From UBA668 sp043740085 (GTDB lineage Bacteria; Actinomycetota; Acidimicrobiia; Acidimicrobiales; Ilumatobacteraceae): 64,000 bases of DNA. Both the position numbers and the translations under genes were made by a program. Positions 34,061 through 43,009 of this stretch are shown here, piece by piece. The notes under the pieces are model-generated. The model was given only the letters and a program-made list of their open reading frames with translations, did no database searches and was not told the DNA's origin. The stretch covers positions 25,969 to 89,968 of the forward strand of contig JAYUCY010000075.1 of NCBI GenBank assembly GCA_043740085.1. Reading direction: 5' to 3'. Position 1 is the stretch's first letter. Each line of letters begins with the position of its first letter.

Positions 34061-34816
34061 ATGACCGTCGTTCTGCTCCACGGAAATCCCGAGACCCCCG
34101 TCATTTGGCAGCCGCTGCTGGCGGAACTGGGCCGAACCGACGTGGTGACGCCGCAGTTACCCGGCTTTGGCTGCCCCGTGCCCGAAGGTTTTGGTGCCAC
34201 CAAGGAGGAATACGTCGCGTGGTTTCTCGGTGTCGTTGAGCCCCTTGCTGCCGAGCACGGCCCGGTGGATTTCGTCGGCCACGATTGGGGCGGCGGCATT
34301 GGTATGCGCGCCGTATCGTTGCGGCCCGAGCTGTTCCGAACGTGGGCGTGCGACGTACTCGGCCTGTTCCACCCCGACTACGTGTGGCACGACTTCGCCA
34401 AGATCTGGCAGACACCCGGTGCGGGTGAGGAGTACTTCGCGCAGAACCAGGCGTCGTCGCCGGAGGAACGCATTGCGCTCTACGAAATGATCGGCATTCC
34501 GCGAGCAACGGGCGAACAGTTGGTTGCGGTCAGCGACGACGTGATGAGCGCATCGATCCTTGCGCTCTACCGCTCGGCGCCAGAGTCCGAAATGAAGTTG
34601 TGGGGCGAGGCGCTGGGCCCGGTTGGGACGTTGCCGGGCTTGGCCATCATCGCTCCGAACGACCCGTTCGTGCGTGTGGAAGACCTAGGTGCAGTGGTCG
34701 CCGATCGGCTGGGTGCCAGCCGCCATGTGATGGAGGGCCAGGGCCACTGGTGGATGTTGGGCGACCCCGCCGCCGGTGCGGCTGCGCTGACGGCGTTCTG
34801 GGCCGGTGCGTACTGA
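34061..34816 (+). CDS. Alpha/beta-hydrolase with aspartate nucleophile
   Basis: The product is 251 aa. HGNPETPVIWQPLL near the start and the nucleophile elbow GHDWGGG (Asp instead of Ser) place it with haloalkane dehalogenases and epoxide hydrolases. A catalytic His is likely in EGQGHWWMLG. The exact substrate cannot be told. ATG 34061 is chosen because homology begins there; the open frame continues back to 32633 through the antisense of the LLM gene and is an artefact. The stop overlaps the next gene by one base (TGATG). Confidence 0.88.
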   Translation: MTVVLLHGNPETPVIWQPLLAELGRTDVVTPQLPGFGCPVPEGFGATKEEYVAWFLGVVEPLAAEHGPVDFVGHDWGGGIGMRAVSLRPELFRTWACDVLGLFHPDYVWHDFAKIWQTPGAGEEYFAQNQASSPEERIALYEMIGIPRATGEQLVAVSDDVMSASILALYRSAPESEMKLWGEALGPVGTLPGLAIIAPNDPFVRVEDLGAVVADRLGASRHVMEGQGHWWMLGDPAAGAAALTAFWAGAY

Positions 34817-35004
34817 TGGATCTACTCACCCTGACCTGCCCGCGTTGCGGTACCGAAGTTGGCGAGCGGTTCTACGGGCCGTGCCTGTCGTGCCGTACCG
34901 AACTGCGCGTGAAGTTCCTCACTGAGGGCCGCGTTGTTGAACTGGCGGAGTACGAGCCGAAGATGAACGTCACCCCCAACGCTGTTGCGCTGAAGGACGA
35001 CTGA
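34816..35004 (+). CDS. Small zinc-ribbon protein
   Basis: The product is 62 aa. Two Cys pairs, CPRCG (residues 8-12) and CLSC (23-26), form a zinc-ribbon knuckle at the N-terminus. The rest is acidic and unstructured-looking. It is translationally coupled to the hydrolase (one-base overlap TGATG). Homologues of this kind are common small proteins of unknown function. Confidence 0.7.
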   Translation: MDLLTLTCPRCGTEVGERFYGPCLSCRTELRVKFLTEGRVVELAEYEPKMNVTPNAVALKDD

Positions 35005-35008
35005 AGCC

Positions 35009-35031
35009 CGCGGATGATGATGACATCCGCG
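35009..35031. terminator. Hairpin after the zinc-ribbon gene
   Basis: CGCGGATG (35009-35016) and CATCCGCG (35024-35031) form an 8-bp stem with a 7-base loop, five bases after the zinc-ribbon stop. There is no U-tract, so termination strength is uncertain. Confidence 0.5.
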
Positions 35032-35059
35032 CCGTCGGGTGAAGGTGCACACTTCCGGT

Positions 35060-35464
35060 ATGCGACTCCCCAAGAATTTTGACATCAAGAAGCCCGTTTG
35101 GCACCACCATCCTGCAGTGCGCACCGGGGAGAAGCTGACCCGTGGCGAACGCGCCGCCGACGTTCTGCGCAACGGGATGGGCTCGTGGGGCTTCGTCTTC
35201 GGGGCGATGATCTTTCTGGTCGGCTGGATGATCGGTAACCGCAATGTCGGCTTCGACAAGTACCCGTTCATTTTGCTCAACCTGATCCTGTCGTGCCTGG
35301 CCGCGATGCAAGGTGCGATTCTGCTGATCGCATCCAAGCGCGAGGACCAGATCAGTAGTGAGCTGGCGAAGCACGACTACGAGACCAACCTCGAAGCCGA
35401 GCGCATCGTGAAGGAAATCCACGCGCTCACCACCGAGATCCACGCGCACACCGTGAGGAAGTGA
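35060..35464 (+). CDS. DUF1003 membrane protein (second copy)
   Basis: The product is 134 aa. Two helices (WGFVFGAMIFLVGWMIG and SCLAAMQGAILLIA) surround the signature YPFILLNLILS, as in the copy at 28739-29242. The tail is charged and helical (KHDYETNLEAERIVKEIH). The N-terminal cytosolic part is shorter than in the first copy, and no MgtE-N gene is adjacent. ATG 35060 is preferred; GTG 35039 would add seven residues and lies close to the upstream hairpin. Confidence 0.85.
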   Translation: MRLPKNFDIKKPVWHHHPAVRTGEKLTRGERAADVLRNGMGSWGFVFGAMIFLVGWMIGNRNVGFDKYPFILLNLILSCLAAMQGAILLIASKREDQISSELAKHDYETNLEAERIVKEIHALTTEIHAHTVRK

Positions 35465-35681
35465 TGTGGTGATGACATTCAGGTGTTCGCTCCCGCTCCC
35501 ACCTGCTACCTCACCCTTGGCCCACTTCGAAACAGTGGTTGGTCAGATCTAACGGCTCCAGTCACTCGCCGACGGCGGTGGGCAGTCCACCGCCGGGGCG
35601 GAACGTCGGGTCGTTCTTCGGGGGTGTCGCCCTCGGCGGCAGTATCGATGGTCGTTGCGCGAGCAGCGGCCATCCCGCAAT

Positions 35682-35957
35682 CCGCTGCGCGACGTTGAAC
35701 GGGTGGTCGTAGGGCAGCGAGACCATTCCGGTGCCCAGCCTGATCGTGTGTGTGCGTTGGCCGGCGGCGGCCGGCAACATCTCCGGGCTGGCGATCATTT
35801 CTTAGCCGGTGCTGTGGTGTTCGCCGCTCCACAACTCGTCGTAGCCCAGCCGGTCGAGGTGCGCCGCCAGGTCAAGGTCGCGCTGGAACTGGAGGGTCGG
35901 GCTCTCCCCGGTCGGATGATGCGGTGCCAGAAACGTACCGAACTTGATGCAGGACAT
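35682..35957 (-). pseudogene. N-terminal remnant of an LLM-class monooxygenase with nonsense mutation
   Basis: Starting from ATG 35957 the frame reads KFGTFLAPHHPTGESPTLQ through GYDELWSGEHHSTG. It meets TAA at 35802-35804, then continues in the same frame EMIASPEMLPAAAGQRTHTI and SLPYDHPFNVAQR. The family has Trp at the stop position (STGWEMIAS). Similarity ends near 35682 and the remaining ~250 codons are missing. The region 35465-35681 beyond it holds no recognisable gene. Confidence 0.8.
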
Positions 35958-36021
35958 GAGGCGGGAGCCTACGGATTGGGCTGCCCGCGGCCGGCGTCGT
36001 GCGTGCGTGCGGCCAGATTCG

Positions 36022-36081
36022 ATCGAAGTGACGCGCTGTCTCCTCACAGCCGCAGGTCCTTGCGCGAGCACCGCGTCACTT
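36022..36081 (-). repeat. 60-bp hairpin element, copy 1
   Basis: The ends GAAGTGACGCG (36023-36033) and CGCGTCACTTC (36070-36080) are inverted copies. Read on the minus strand the element aligns over exactly 60 bases with those at 47082 and 47164, sharing the end GCGCGTCACTTCG and the internal AGGACCTG. It lies 65 bases upstream of tRNA-Ala. Confidence 0.7.
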
Positions 36082-36146
36082 CCCGAATTTTGGAGGGGCG
36101 CAGTGCGGGCGAAGCCGATAACCTGACGCCCGCCAAACCGCAATGC

Positions 36147-36219
36147 GGGGACGTAGCTCAGTTGGCAGAGCGCTACCTTTGCAAGGTAGATGTCAGGGGT
36201 TCGATTCCCCTCGTCTCCA
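36147..36219 (+). tRNA. tRNA-Ala(TGC)
   Basis: The acceptor GGGGACG pairs with CGTCTCC (36212-36218, one G-U). The D-arm is AGCTCAGTTGGCAGAGC. The anticodon TGC at 36180-36182 lies in the loop TTTGCAA, the T-arm is GGGGTTCGATTCCCC, and the discriminator is A. CCA is not encoded (ACCG follows). Both flanks are decayed genes. Confidence 0.96.
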
Positions 36220-36338
36220 CCGAGTTTTTCGTTTGGCTGGCCGTCATCTTTTGGTTCACCTGGGTTGGTGGTGTTGACGCGGCATTGATGCATTCTCCGC
36301 TGCGACCGTGTTAACGCACGTGCGTCACTGTCGGCGAC

Positions 36339-36609
36339 ATGACATGGGACATCAAGACTGACGCTGAGTATCATGAGCAGAAGGCCAAGTACCTGCAGCC
36401 GTTGCTCGACGGGCTGATTTCGTCGTGCTACTCGATGACCGAGCCGCATGCGGCGCCGACCCGACGCTGTTCACCACAGGCGCGATTCGCGATGGTGAAG
36501 AGTGGGTCATCAACGGCGAGAAGTGGTTCTCGTCCATCGCTCCCTTCGCCAGATTTTACATCGTGATAGGCGGTGACCGACCCTGATGTCAACGCCTACC
36601 AGGGCGTGG
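36339..36609 (+). pseudogene. Acyl-CoA dehydrogenase fragment with frameshifts
   Basis: Three frames in succession match one protein. The first is DAEYHEQKAKYLQPLLDG and SCYSMTEPHA (from 36339). The second is ADPTLFTTGAIRDGEEWV and INGEKWFSS (from about 36455). The third is VTDPDVNAYQG (from about 36574). Together they form a piece of the middle of a long acyl-CoA dehydrogenase. The gene is broken by at least two frameshifts and both ends are missing. Confidence 0.8.
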
Positions 36610-36642
36610 TTTCAAACCAACTTCGTTCTGACCGCTGATGCC

Positions 36643-37068
36643 CTATGGCTTTTCGCCGTTGGCGATGTCGGCGGTCTCCATTTGGGCGCTCTTGACGGTC
36701 GTCTGTTGTGCGTCTGACGGGCTGGCGTCTGCCGCAAGCGTGTCCTCTCCGCGACCGTCGTGCAGCGCAACGAGGATGTCGCTGTCCTGTGCTGACGCCA
36801 TCGGCCCGTAGCCGAGGACGAGCACGCCCTGCGCTGAGCACATCGGGCACGTGATGGCAACCACGGCGATCATGTCGTCGGGGTCGGATGCACCCTCCAG
36901 TCGTCGCAGGCTGGCGATGGTGAACTGAGCTGCAGGGAGTGTCGCGCCGCACGTGAGGCACTCGATCACGGACGCATCGCGTGGGGAGAAGGCCGCGTCG
37001 AACCCGCTGCCCTCGTAGCCGGCCAGCACTGTGGTGAGGGTGGTGTTGTCGGAAGGGTTGGTCGTCAT
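36643..37068 (-). CDS. Conserved-type protein with two CxxC knuckles
   Basis: The product is 141 aa. Cys pairs ECLTCGA (near residue 37) and TCPMCSA (near 74) probably bind a metal. The C-terminal third is acidic and Ser/Ala-rich. I do not recognise a named family. ATG 37068 (MTTNPSDNTTL) is preferred to the longer reading, which runs into the katE 5' region. It is divergent from the catalase gene with 147 bases between them. Confidence 0.6.
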   Translation of the reverse strand: MTTNPSDNTTLTTVLAGYEGSGFDAAFSPRDASVIECLTCGATLPAAQFTIASLRRLEGASDPDDMIAVVAITCPMCSAQGVLVLGYGPMASAQDSDILVALHDGRGEDTLAADASPSDAQQTTVKSAQMETADIANGEKP

Positions 37069-37215
37069 GAACGAACATGCCCGTATTCGGTGCCGCATAA
37101 ACGCACGCTGGCGAAGTCGTGGTTTACCGGTGAGTAGCGGCGGGTACGTGATTCGCACTTCATCGCTGCCGGCTCGTGCACTCGACCGAACGGCTGCCCG
37201 CCCCAGGAGGCTCTC

Positions 37216-39315
37216 GTGAGTGACAGCAAGGTCAGCAAGAACAAGCGCATGGCACCCAAGCGCACCGAGCGACGTGGTGCCGGCGACGAACTGCACCAGA
37301 CCGGTCCTCAGCGGTTGACGACCAACCATGGCGTGGCGTTGTCGGACAACCAGAACTCACTACGCGCAGGCGACCGCGGGCCGACCCTGTTGGAAGACTT
37401 CGCGCTGCGCGAGAAGATCTTCCACTTCGACCACGAACGCATTCCTGAGCGCATCGTGCACGCTCGTGGCTCCGGCGCCCACGGATACTTCGAGTGCACC
37501 GCGCCCATCCCTGCGCTGACCACAGCTGGGCTCCTACAAAGGAAGGGCGAGCGGGTGCCGGTGTTTGCTCGTTTCTCGACCGTTGCTGGCGGTGCCGGCT
37601 CGGTGGATACCCCTCGCGATGTGCGCGGTTTCGCCGTCAAGTTTTATACGCGGCAGGGCAACTGGGACCTGGTGGGCAACAACATCCCCGTGTTCTTCAT
37701 CCAAGACGCCATCAAGTTTCCGGACCTCGTCCACTCCGTGAAAATGGAGTCGGACCGCGGCTACCCGCAGGCGGCATCGGCGCACGACACGTTCTGGGAC
37801 TTTGTGTCGCTGATGCCGGAGACGACTCACATGATCATGTGGGCGATGTCGGACAGGGGCATCCCGCGCTCGCTGCGAATGATGGAGGGCTTCGGGGTTC
37901 ACACGTTCCGATTCGTCAATGCCAAGGGCGCCTCCACCTTCGTCAAGTTCCACTGGCGACCGCGCCTGGGCATCCAGTCCACGCTGTGGGATGAGGCCGT
38001 CAAAATTGCGGGTGCTGATCCCGACTTTCATCGCCGCGACCTCCACGAGGCCATCGACGCCGGCGACTTCCCCGAGTGGGATCTCGCCGTGCAGGTCTTC
38101 GACCAGAACCTGGCCGACAGCCTGCCGTACGACGTGCTGGACGCGACGAAACTGATTCCCGAGGAAGTCGTGCCGCTGAAGGTGGTTGGTCGCATGGTGT
38201 TGGATCGCAACCCCGACAACTTCTTCGCTGAAACCGAGCAGGTGGCGTTCATGCCGAGCAACATCGTGCCGGGCATTGAGTTCAGTAACGACCCCCTGCT
38301 GCAGGGGCGGCTGTTCAGCTACCTCGACACTCAGAAGTCTCGATTGGGCACCACCAACTTTCACCTGCTGCCGATCAATGCGCCGAAGTGCCCGTTTGCC
38401 AACTTCCAACGTGACGGCATGATGCAGATGACAGTGCCTACGGGCCGCGCGAACTACGAACCAAACAGCCTCGACGTGGCGGGTGAGCCGGCCGGTCCGC
38501 GTGAGCAGACCGATGGCTTCGTGACGTTTGTCGGCGACGCGGCGGAGGCCACCGGTGCCGAGCTGGGCAAGGTGCGCCAGCGCGGCGAATCCTTTGGCGA
38601 CCACTACAGCCAGGCGCGGCTGTTCTTCCGCAGTCAGACCGAGATTGAGCAGGCTCACCTTGCCTCAGCCTTGGTGTTCGAGCTCTCCAAGCTCACGTTG
38701 TCGCACGTCCGCACCCGCGTGCTTGCGAATCTTCGTAATGTGGACGGCGATCTGGCGGTACGCGTTGCAACCGGCCTGGGCGTCGCGCTGCCAGCAGCAA
38801 GTCCGGCGACGGTGCGACCGGTCGACCTCGAACTCTCGCCTGCGCTCTCGATTGTGCTCAAGGCCAAGCACACCCTGCAGGGCCGCAAGGTGGGCATTCT
38901 CTTTGCGGAAGGTTCCACGAAGGCCGCGATCGTTGCGCTGAGATCGAAGATCCGCGCCGCCGGCGGCACAGCCGTTCTGATCGCGCCGCAGCTGGTCGGC
39001 GTGCACTGCAAGGGCGGCGCGCTTGACGCCGATGGACAGCTGGCGGGCACCCCGTCTGTGACCGTCGATGCCATTGCCGTGATGGTCACCGAGGCTGCGG
39101 CCAAGCAGCTGTGCCATGACGGTGCCGCGGTCCAGTTCGTGATGGACGCCTTCGTGCATCTCAAGGCAATCGCGCATACGCCAGGAGCGGCTGCGCTCTT
39201 GGCAAAGGCGGGGGTGGTACCCGGCGAGGGTGTCATGCCAGTCAGTGCGGAGTTTCTCGATGCCGCCTGCGAGCGCTTCTACTCGCGGGAACCTTCGGTG
39301 CGGGCTATGGCCTGA
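37216..39315 (+). CDS. katE: Large-subunit catalase (KatE / HPII type)
   Basis: The product is 699 aa. It is a clade-II haem catalase that decomposes hydrogen peroxide. The catalytic His lies in RIVHARGSGAHGYFE (His82), the haem-side ARFSTV follows, and the proximal Tyr is in FSYLDTQKSRLG. The long C-terminal flavodoxin/DJ-1-like domain (GRKVGILFAEGSTKAAIVAL) is typical of large catalases. GTG 37216 has CAGGAGG 6 bases upstream. Nothing in the 5' region points to a specific regulator. A complex inverted-repeat region follows the gene. Confidence 0.97.
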   Translation: MSDSKVSKNKRMAPKRTERRGAGDELHQTGPQRLTTNHGVALSDNQNSLRAGDRGPTLLEDFALREKIFHFDHERIPERIVHARGSGAHGYFECTAPIPALTTAGLLQRKGERVPVFARFSTVAGGAGSVDTPRDVRGFAVKFYTRQGNWDLVGNNIPVFFIQDAIKFPDLVHSVKMESDRGYPQAASAHDTFWDFVSLMPETTHMIMWAMSDRGIPRSLRMMEGFGVHTFRFVNAKGASTFVKFHWRPRLGIQSTLWDEAVKIAGADPDFHRRDLHEAIDAGDFPEWDLAVQVFDQNLADSLPYDVLDATKLIPEEVVPLKVVGRMVLDRNPDNFFAETEQVAFMPSNIVPGIEFSNDPLLQGRLFSYLDTQKSRLGTTNFHLLPINAPKCPFANFQRDGMMQMTVPTGRANYEPNSLDVAGEPAGPREQTDGFVTFVGDAAEATGAELGKVRQRGESFGDHYSQARLFFRSQTEIEQAHLASALVFELSKLTLSHVRTRVLANLRNVDGDLAVRVATGLGVALPAASPATVRPVDLELSPALSIVLKAKHTLQGRKVGILFAEGSTKAAIVALRSKIRAAGGTAVLIAPQLVGVHCKGGALDADGQLAGTPSVTVDAIAVMVTEAAAKQLCHDGAAVQFVMDAFVHLKAIAHTPGAAALLAKAGVVPGEGVMPVSAEFLDAACERFYSREPSVRAMA

Positions 39316-39321
39316 TCAACG

Positions 39322-39351
39322 CTCACCTGCAAGACCCTCACCTGCAAGACC
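39322..39351. repeat. Exact tandem 15-bp duplication
   Basis: CTCACCTGCAAGACC occurs twice in direct succession (39322-39336 and 39337-39351), just after the katE stop. Confidence 0.9.
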
Positions 39352-39408
39352 TAGTGGTGTGTCGCCGAGATGATTGCGTCGGAGAGCACCGAGTCCGCTG
39401 AACCCTGG

Positions 39409-39530
39409 TGCGAGTGCCACGTGCCCGTGCGAGTGGGTACTCGCACCCCGGGGTGCGAGTACCCACTCGCATGGATAGCTGCTACTCGGATCGACGGCGT
39501 GGCACTCGCACTGACGGCGTGGCACTCGCA
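39409..39530. repeat. Nested inverted repeats with a 44-bp perfect palindrome
   Basis: The core 39428-39471 is a perfect palindrome with 22-bp arms meeting at CCCCGGGG and no loop. TGCGAGTGCCAC at 39409-39420 is inverted as GTGGCACTCGCA at 39499-39510 and again at 39519-39530; the latter two belong to an 18-bp repeat with 20-bp period. The heptamer TGCGAGT or its complement ACTCGCA occurs seven times in 122 bases. It lies between katE and the convergent tgpA gene and may be a terminator, a protein-binding array or a mobile-repeat relic. Confidence 0.9.
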
Positions 39531-39608
39531 TCGACGGACATGACTGAAGGGCGGCTGGGGGTGTGTCGCACGCAGAGCTCACGACATCACTGAATCCGCG
39601 ACGCAGGT

Positions 39609-41870
39609 CTAGTTGGCGAAGCGGCGACGCATCAACCGTGGGTCGAACAGCGCCTTCACTCGCACCTGAGTCGGTGTTCGTTCGCGGCACACGGCGGCAA
39701 CTTCGCCAGCGAGTAGCTCACATCGAGTTGCCGTCTGTTCGTCGATGTCGCGCGGTGCGTAGACGGCGCGGGTGACGTGCACGGCCATCTCGCGCAGCGC
39801 GCGGTGGTCGGCACCGGTTGCTCGCTCCGCGAGATCAGCGTATTCGAGCGGTGTCTCGCCACCCAGCGCGGGTGCCCCGGCAAAGGAGAGCGCGCCCAAC
39901 GTGTGCTGCCACGCCCCGATCACTCGGTCGCGCGGGGTGTGGTTCTGCCGTTGCGATAGGGCGCGAATCACCCGCGGTGCGACGATCACCCAGGCAAGGA
40001 GCGCGGCGGCGACCCCCGCGACCACCAGCGGCACCGACGAGCCACCGGCAGCGCCACTGCCGGCTGACCCACCCTGGAGTGCGGTGGTGGTGACCCCACC
40101 CGAGCCGCCGGGCCGAGCACCGCCGGGCACAGTGGTTGACGCTTCCGGATCACCCGGGTTGCGGTCGGGAACGGTCGCGGGCGCGGTCTGTTGCGTCGCC
40201 CCGCCCTCGCTGCTGGTACCGGCGAACTGGGCTGGCAGCACGTTGGTGTAGTCCGTGGCGTCGGGGCTACCGCGACCAGGCGTTGGCTCGAACGGAAGCC
40301 ATCCAATACCGTCGAACCACACTTCCGGCCAGGCGTGCGCGTTGCGGCCATAGACGTGGAACAGCCCATCGTCTCGCAGTTCGCCCGGTGTGAAGCCGAC
40401 CGCCATCCGCGTCGGCAGGCCAAGGTAGCGAGCCATCACACCGAACGTGCCGGCGAATTGCTGGCAAAAGCCACTGCGGCCCCGAAGGAACGCTTCGACT
40501 GCGTCGTAGCTGTTGCCATACTGCACGTCGAGGTCGTAGTTGAAGTTGTTGCGGAAGAAGTTCTGCAACGCCAGCGCCTTCTCGTACGGCGTGACGGCCC
40601 CGGCCGTCGCGGCCAGTGCCTCATCCTTCGCCAACTGCGGTAGGCCACCGGGTAGGTCCAGGGTGCCGTCGGGTGCATTGTCGACTGTGGCGTTGAGTAA
40701 CTGATCGACAGTCGGGTGGGGCACCATCGACTGCACGTCAATACGGTCGCCGGTCTGCAGGTCTACATCGGGCAGCAACAACATCTGTGTCTGCTCGGTC
40801 CACCTCAGGTCGGCGGGCGACACCGACACGGGATGAAACGCGGCGGGCACGTTGTGGTTGCCCAGGGCCAAGATGCGGATGGTCTGCGACGTGATGGGGC
40901 CTTGCAGCAGCACCTCGTCGGTGCGGTCGCCCATCGACTCGAGATCCTCTGCCAGCGGGCTCCACTGGCCACCGTCGTACAGCGGCGATGCATACGTCCG
41001 CCAGTAGTGGCCGCCGTCGGATGACGTCACTGTAAACAGTTCCAGGTTGCCGCGATTTCGCATCTGAGCGCCGATGTCGACCAGCGGACTGAGCACCTCG
41101 GTGACACTGCCCCGACGGTTGCGAGTATCAACCAGGGCCCGTTCGCCTGCGCCGGGGAGGCGCGGCGCGACCGCGGCAGCAACGACGGCGGTGAGCCCGA
41201 AGGTGACGAGCACCGCAGGTAACGCAGCAACCAACGTCATCCGGCGCGCACCCATCCACGTGGCTTCCTGACTGGTGTGGCGAAAGCGCAGCACCGCCAC
41301 GGTGAGGAGGGCCATCGCAATCCAGAGCGCGGCGACTCCGATGCGATGGTTGTCGGTGCCCAGGGCGGCGGTGAAGATGAAGATCACGCCGGCCGGCACG
41401 ATGGCCTCAATCCGCCCCATCGCACGAAACGCGAAGGTGTCGGCAAGGGCTGCGCAGATGGCGATTGCCGCAGCGCCCACGACCGCGTAGTTCCCGACGC
41501 TGGGCACCGGAGCGACAGCGGTGGGGAACTGCTCGATGACCAGCCGCAGGTCAATGCGCATCACGTCGAAGGTGCGCCCCGTGGGTAGCGGGCCGCCGAG
41601 GGTGTCGCTGTAATACACGACCGCAATCAGCTCGACGATGGCCAGCAGCAGGACCGGTAGTGCGACGAGCACGTGGGCGCGTACGACCCGCAGCAGGAGC
41701 GCCACCGCGTGGGTACCGAGTGCGACCAACGCCATGTCGTTGAGGTACTCCCAGTCTGGAAAGACGCGACAGAGCGAGATCACCGTCGTCAGCGTCAGCG
41801 CAGTGACACAGATGGTCGCCGGTATCTGCGCCGTCTCAAGCCGGGTGGGCTCTGGTGCAGGGCGGCTCAT
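39609..41870 (-). CDS. Transglutaminase-like membrane protein (TgpA type)
   Basis: The product is 753 aa. About six N-terminal transmembrane helices precede a large extracytoplasmic region with a transglutaminase-like triad (GFCQQFAGTFGVMAR with the Cys, NAHAWPEVWFDG with the His, then an acidic residue). A Gly/Ser/Thr-rich linker follows, then one further helix (VAGVAAALLAWVIVA) and a C-terminal DUF4129-like part. ATG 41870 overlaps the DUF58 stop (ATGA). moxR-DUF58-tgpA is a conserved set thought to act at the cell envelope; the substrate is unknown. Confidence 0.9.
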   Translation of the reverse strand: MSRPAPEPTRLETAQIPATICVTALTLTTVISLCRVFPDWEYLNDMALVALGTHAVALLLRVVRAHVLVALPVLLLAIVELIAVVYYSDTLGGPLPTGRTFDVMRIDLRLVIEQFPTAVAPVPSVGNYAVVGAAAIAICAALADTFAFRAMGRIEAIVPAGVIFIFTAALGTDNHRIGVAALWIAMALLTVAVLRFRHTSQEATWMGARRMTLVAALPAVLVTFGLTAVVAAAVAPRLPGAGERALVDTRNRRGSVTEVLSPLVDIGAQMRNRGNLELFTVTSSDGGHYWRTYASPLYDGGQWSPLAEDLESMGDRTDEVLLQGPITSQTIRILALGNHNVPAAFHPVSVSPADLRWTEQTQMLLLPDVDLQTGDRIDVQSMVPHPTVDQLLNATVDNAPDGTLDLPGGLPQLAKDEALAATAGAVTPYEKALALQNFFRNNFNYDLDVQYGNSYDAVEAFLRGRSGFCQQFAGTFGVMARYLGLPTRMAVGFTPGELRDDGLFHVYGRNAHAWPEVWFDGIGWLPFEPTPGRGSPDATDYTNVLPAQFAGTSSEGGATQQTAPATVPDRNPGDPEASTTVPGGARPGGSGGVTTTALQGGSAGSGAAGGSSVPLVVAGVAAALLAWVIVAPRVIRALSQRQNHTPRDRVIGAWQHTLGALSFAGAPALGGETPLEYADLAERATGADHRALREMAVHVTRAVYAPRDIDEQTATRCELLAGEVAAVCRERTPTQVRVKALFDPRLMRRRFAN

Positions 41871-43009
41871 GCGAACGCTCCGGCACGACCCAACACCAGC
41901 TGGTTCCAACCATGGCGAAGGCGTTCCAGAGACGTGCCATCGACGTGGAAACCCTTGCCGCCAGCCACTGCGCTCATCGTGGTCACGAAGACCACCGATT
42001 CATCCGGCCCTGCCGCCGCCAACGCGGTAGTGGCGGCGCGCGATGTCGTGTGCGAGGTGACGACCACGAGCAGGCCGAGACCATCGACGCTGCTGCGCCC
42101 GCTCGCGGTGTGGTCGACAACCTCCGTGCTTGGCATCACGGTGGCCAGCCAGCGCAGCGACTGCGGCGCCACGTCCGGGCCGCGTAGGTCGATCTCGGGT
42201 GCCACCAGGCGCGTCGCAATTCCTACGGCCGAGGCGGCAGCAACCACGCTGGCCGCCGCCGTTACCGCGCGTTCGAAGCCGTCATCGTCGTACCCGTGGG
42301 CCAGTGTGTCGAGGACGACGACACATCGCTGGACACCTTCCATTGCGGTCTCGCGAACGATCAACGTCCCAGCGCGCGCCGAGGTCTTCCAGTTGATGCG
42401 GCGCAGGTCGTCGCCGGGGGTGTACTCGCGCTGGGAGTGAAACTCTGAGCCGGTTTGTCCGAAGGCTTTCATCCGCAGGTGTTGCCCTAAACGCCCGGAA
42501 CTTCCGGTGCCGGGGAAGGCCAACGGCACCCGCTCGGGTACCACCAAAACCTCGCCTGCTCCAGCCAACCAGACCGCCCGCTTGCACAGCCCCAGCGGGT
42601 CGGTGCGTTCGGCACGTAGCGGCCCCGTGCGCAGCACTCCGCGGCGGGTGGTGGGCACGCGGTAGGCCGCGCTGGTTGCTTCGCCAGCGCCTAAGGGTGC
42701 GAGCTGCATCGGTGCGCCACCCTTGTCGCCCACGGGTTCCCACAACTTCAGCCGCGGGGTTCGGACATGCGACCGATTGGCAACCTGCAGATCGACGCGC
42801 GCAGGCTCGCCGACGGACACGGTGGTCGGGCGAGCGATACGGCGGACATCGATTCGGGGGAGCGGTCGATTGACCACCAGCACCGCCAGCCCGAACGTCA
42901 CCAGTAACGCAACGCCGACTACAAACAACTCCATCAAGCCGAACACGCGGCCGGCAGCGAGGGAGGCGGCGGCAGCCACGACCATTGCCCAGCCGTGGCG
43001 GGTTGGCAT
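41867..43009 (-). CDS. DUF58 / vWA-like protein
   Basis: The product is 380 aa. Two N-terminal transmembrane segments are followed by the DUF58 signature (EYTPGDDLRRINWKTSARAG). The C-terminal half has a von Willebrand-A-like fold with a degenerate metal site (CVVVLDTLAHG). It overlaps moxR by one base and tgpA by four, so all three are translated together. Confidence 0.9.
   Translation of the reverse strand: MPTRHGWAMVVAAAASLAAGRVFGLMELFVVGVALLVTFGLAVLVVNRPLPRIDVRRIARPTTVSVGEPARVDLQVANRSHVRTPRLKLWEPVGDKGGAPMQLAPLGAGEATSAAYRVPTTRRGVLRTGPLRAERTDPLGLCKRAVWLAGAGEVLVVPERVPLAFPGTGSSGRLGQHLRMKAFGQTGSEFHSQREYTPGDDLRRINWKTSARAGTLIVRETAMEGVQRCVVVLDTLAHGYDDDGFERAVTAAASVVAAASAVGIATRLVAPEIDLRGPDVAPQSLRWLATVMPSTEVVDHTASGRSSVDGLGLLVVVTSHTTSRAATTALAAAGPDESVVFVTTMSAVAGGKGFHVDGTSLERLRHGWNQLVLGRAGAFA

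Noticed and set aside
35506..35832. 108-codon minus-strand ORF left of tRNA-Ala
   Set aside because: It is in a different frame from the recognisable LLM remnant and has an Arg-rich shadow composition.
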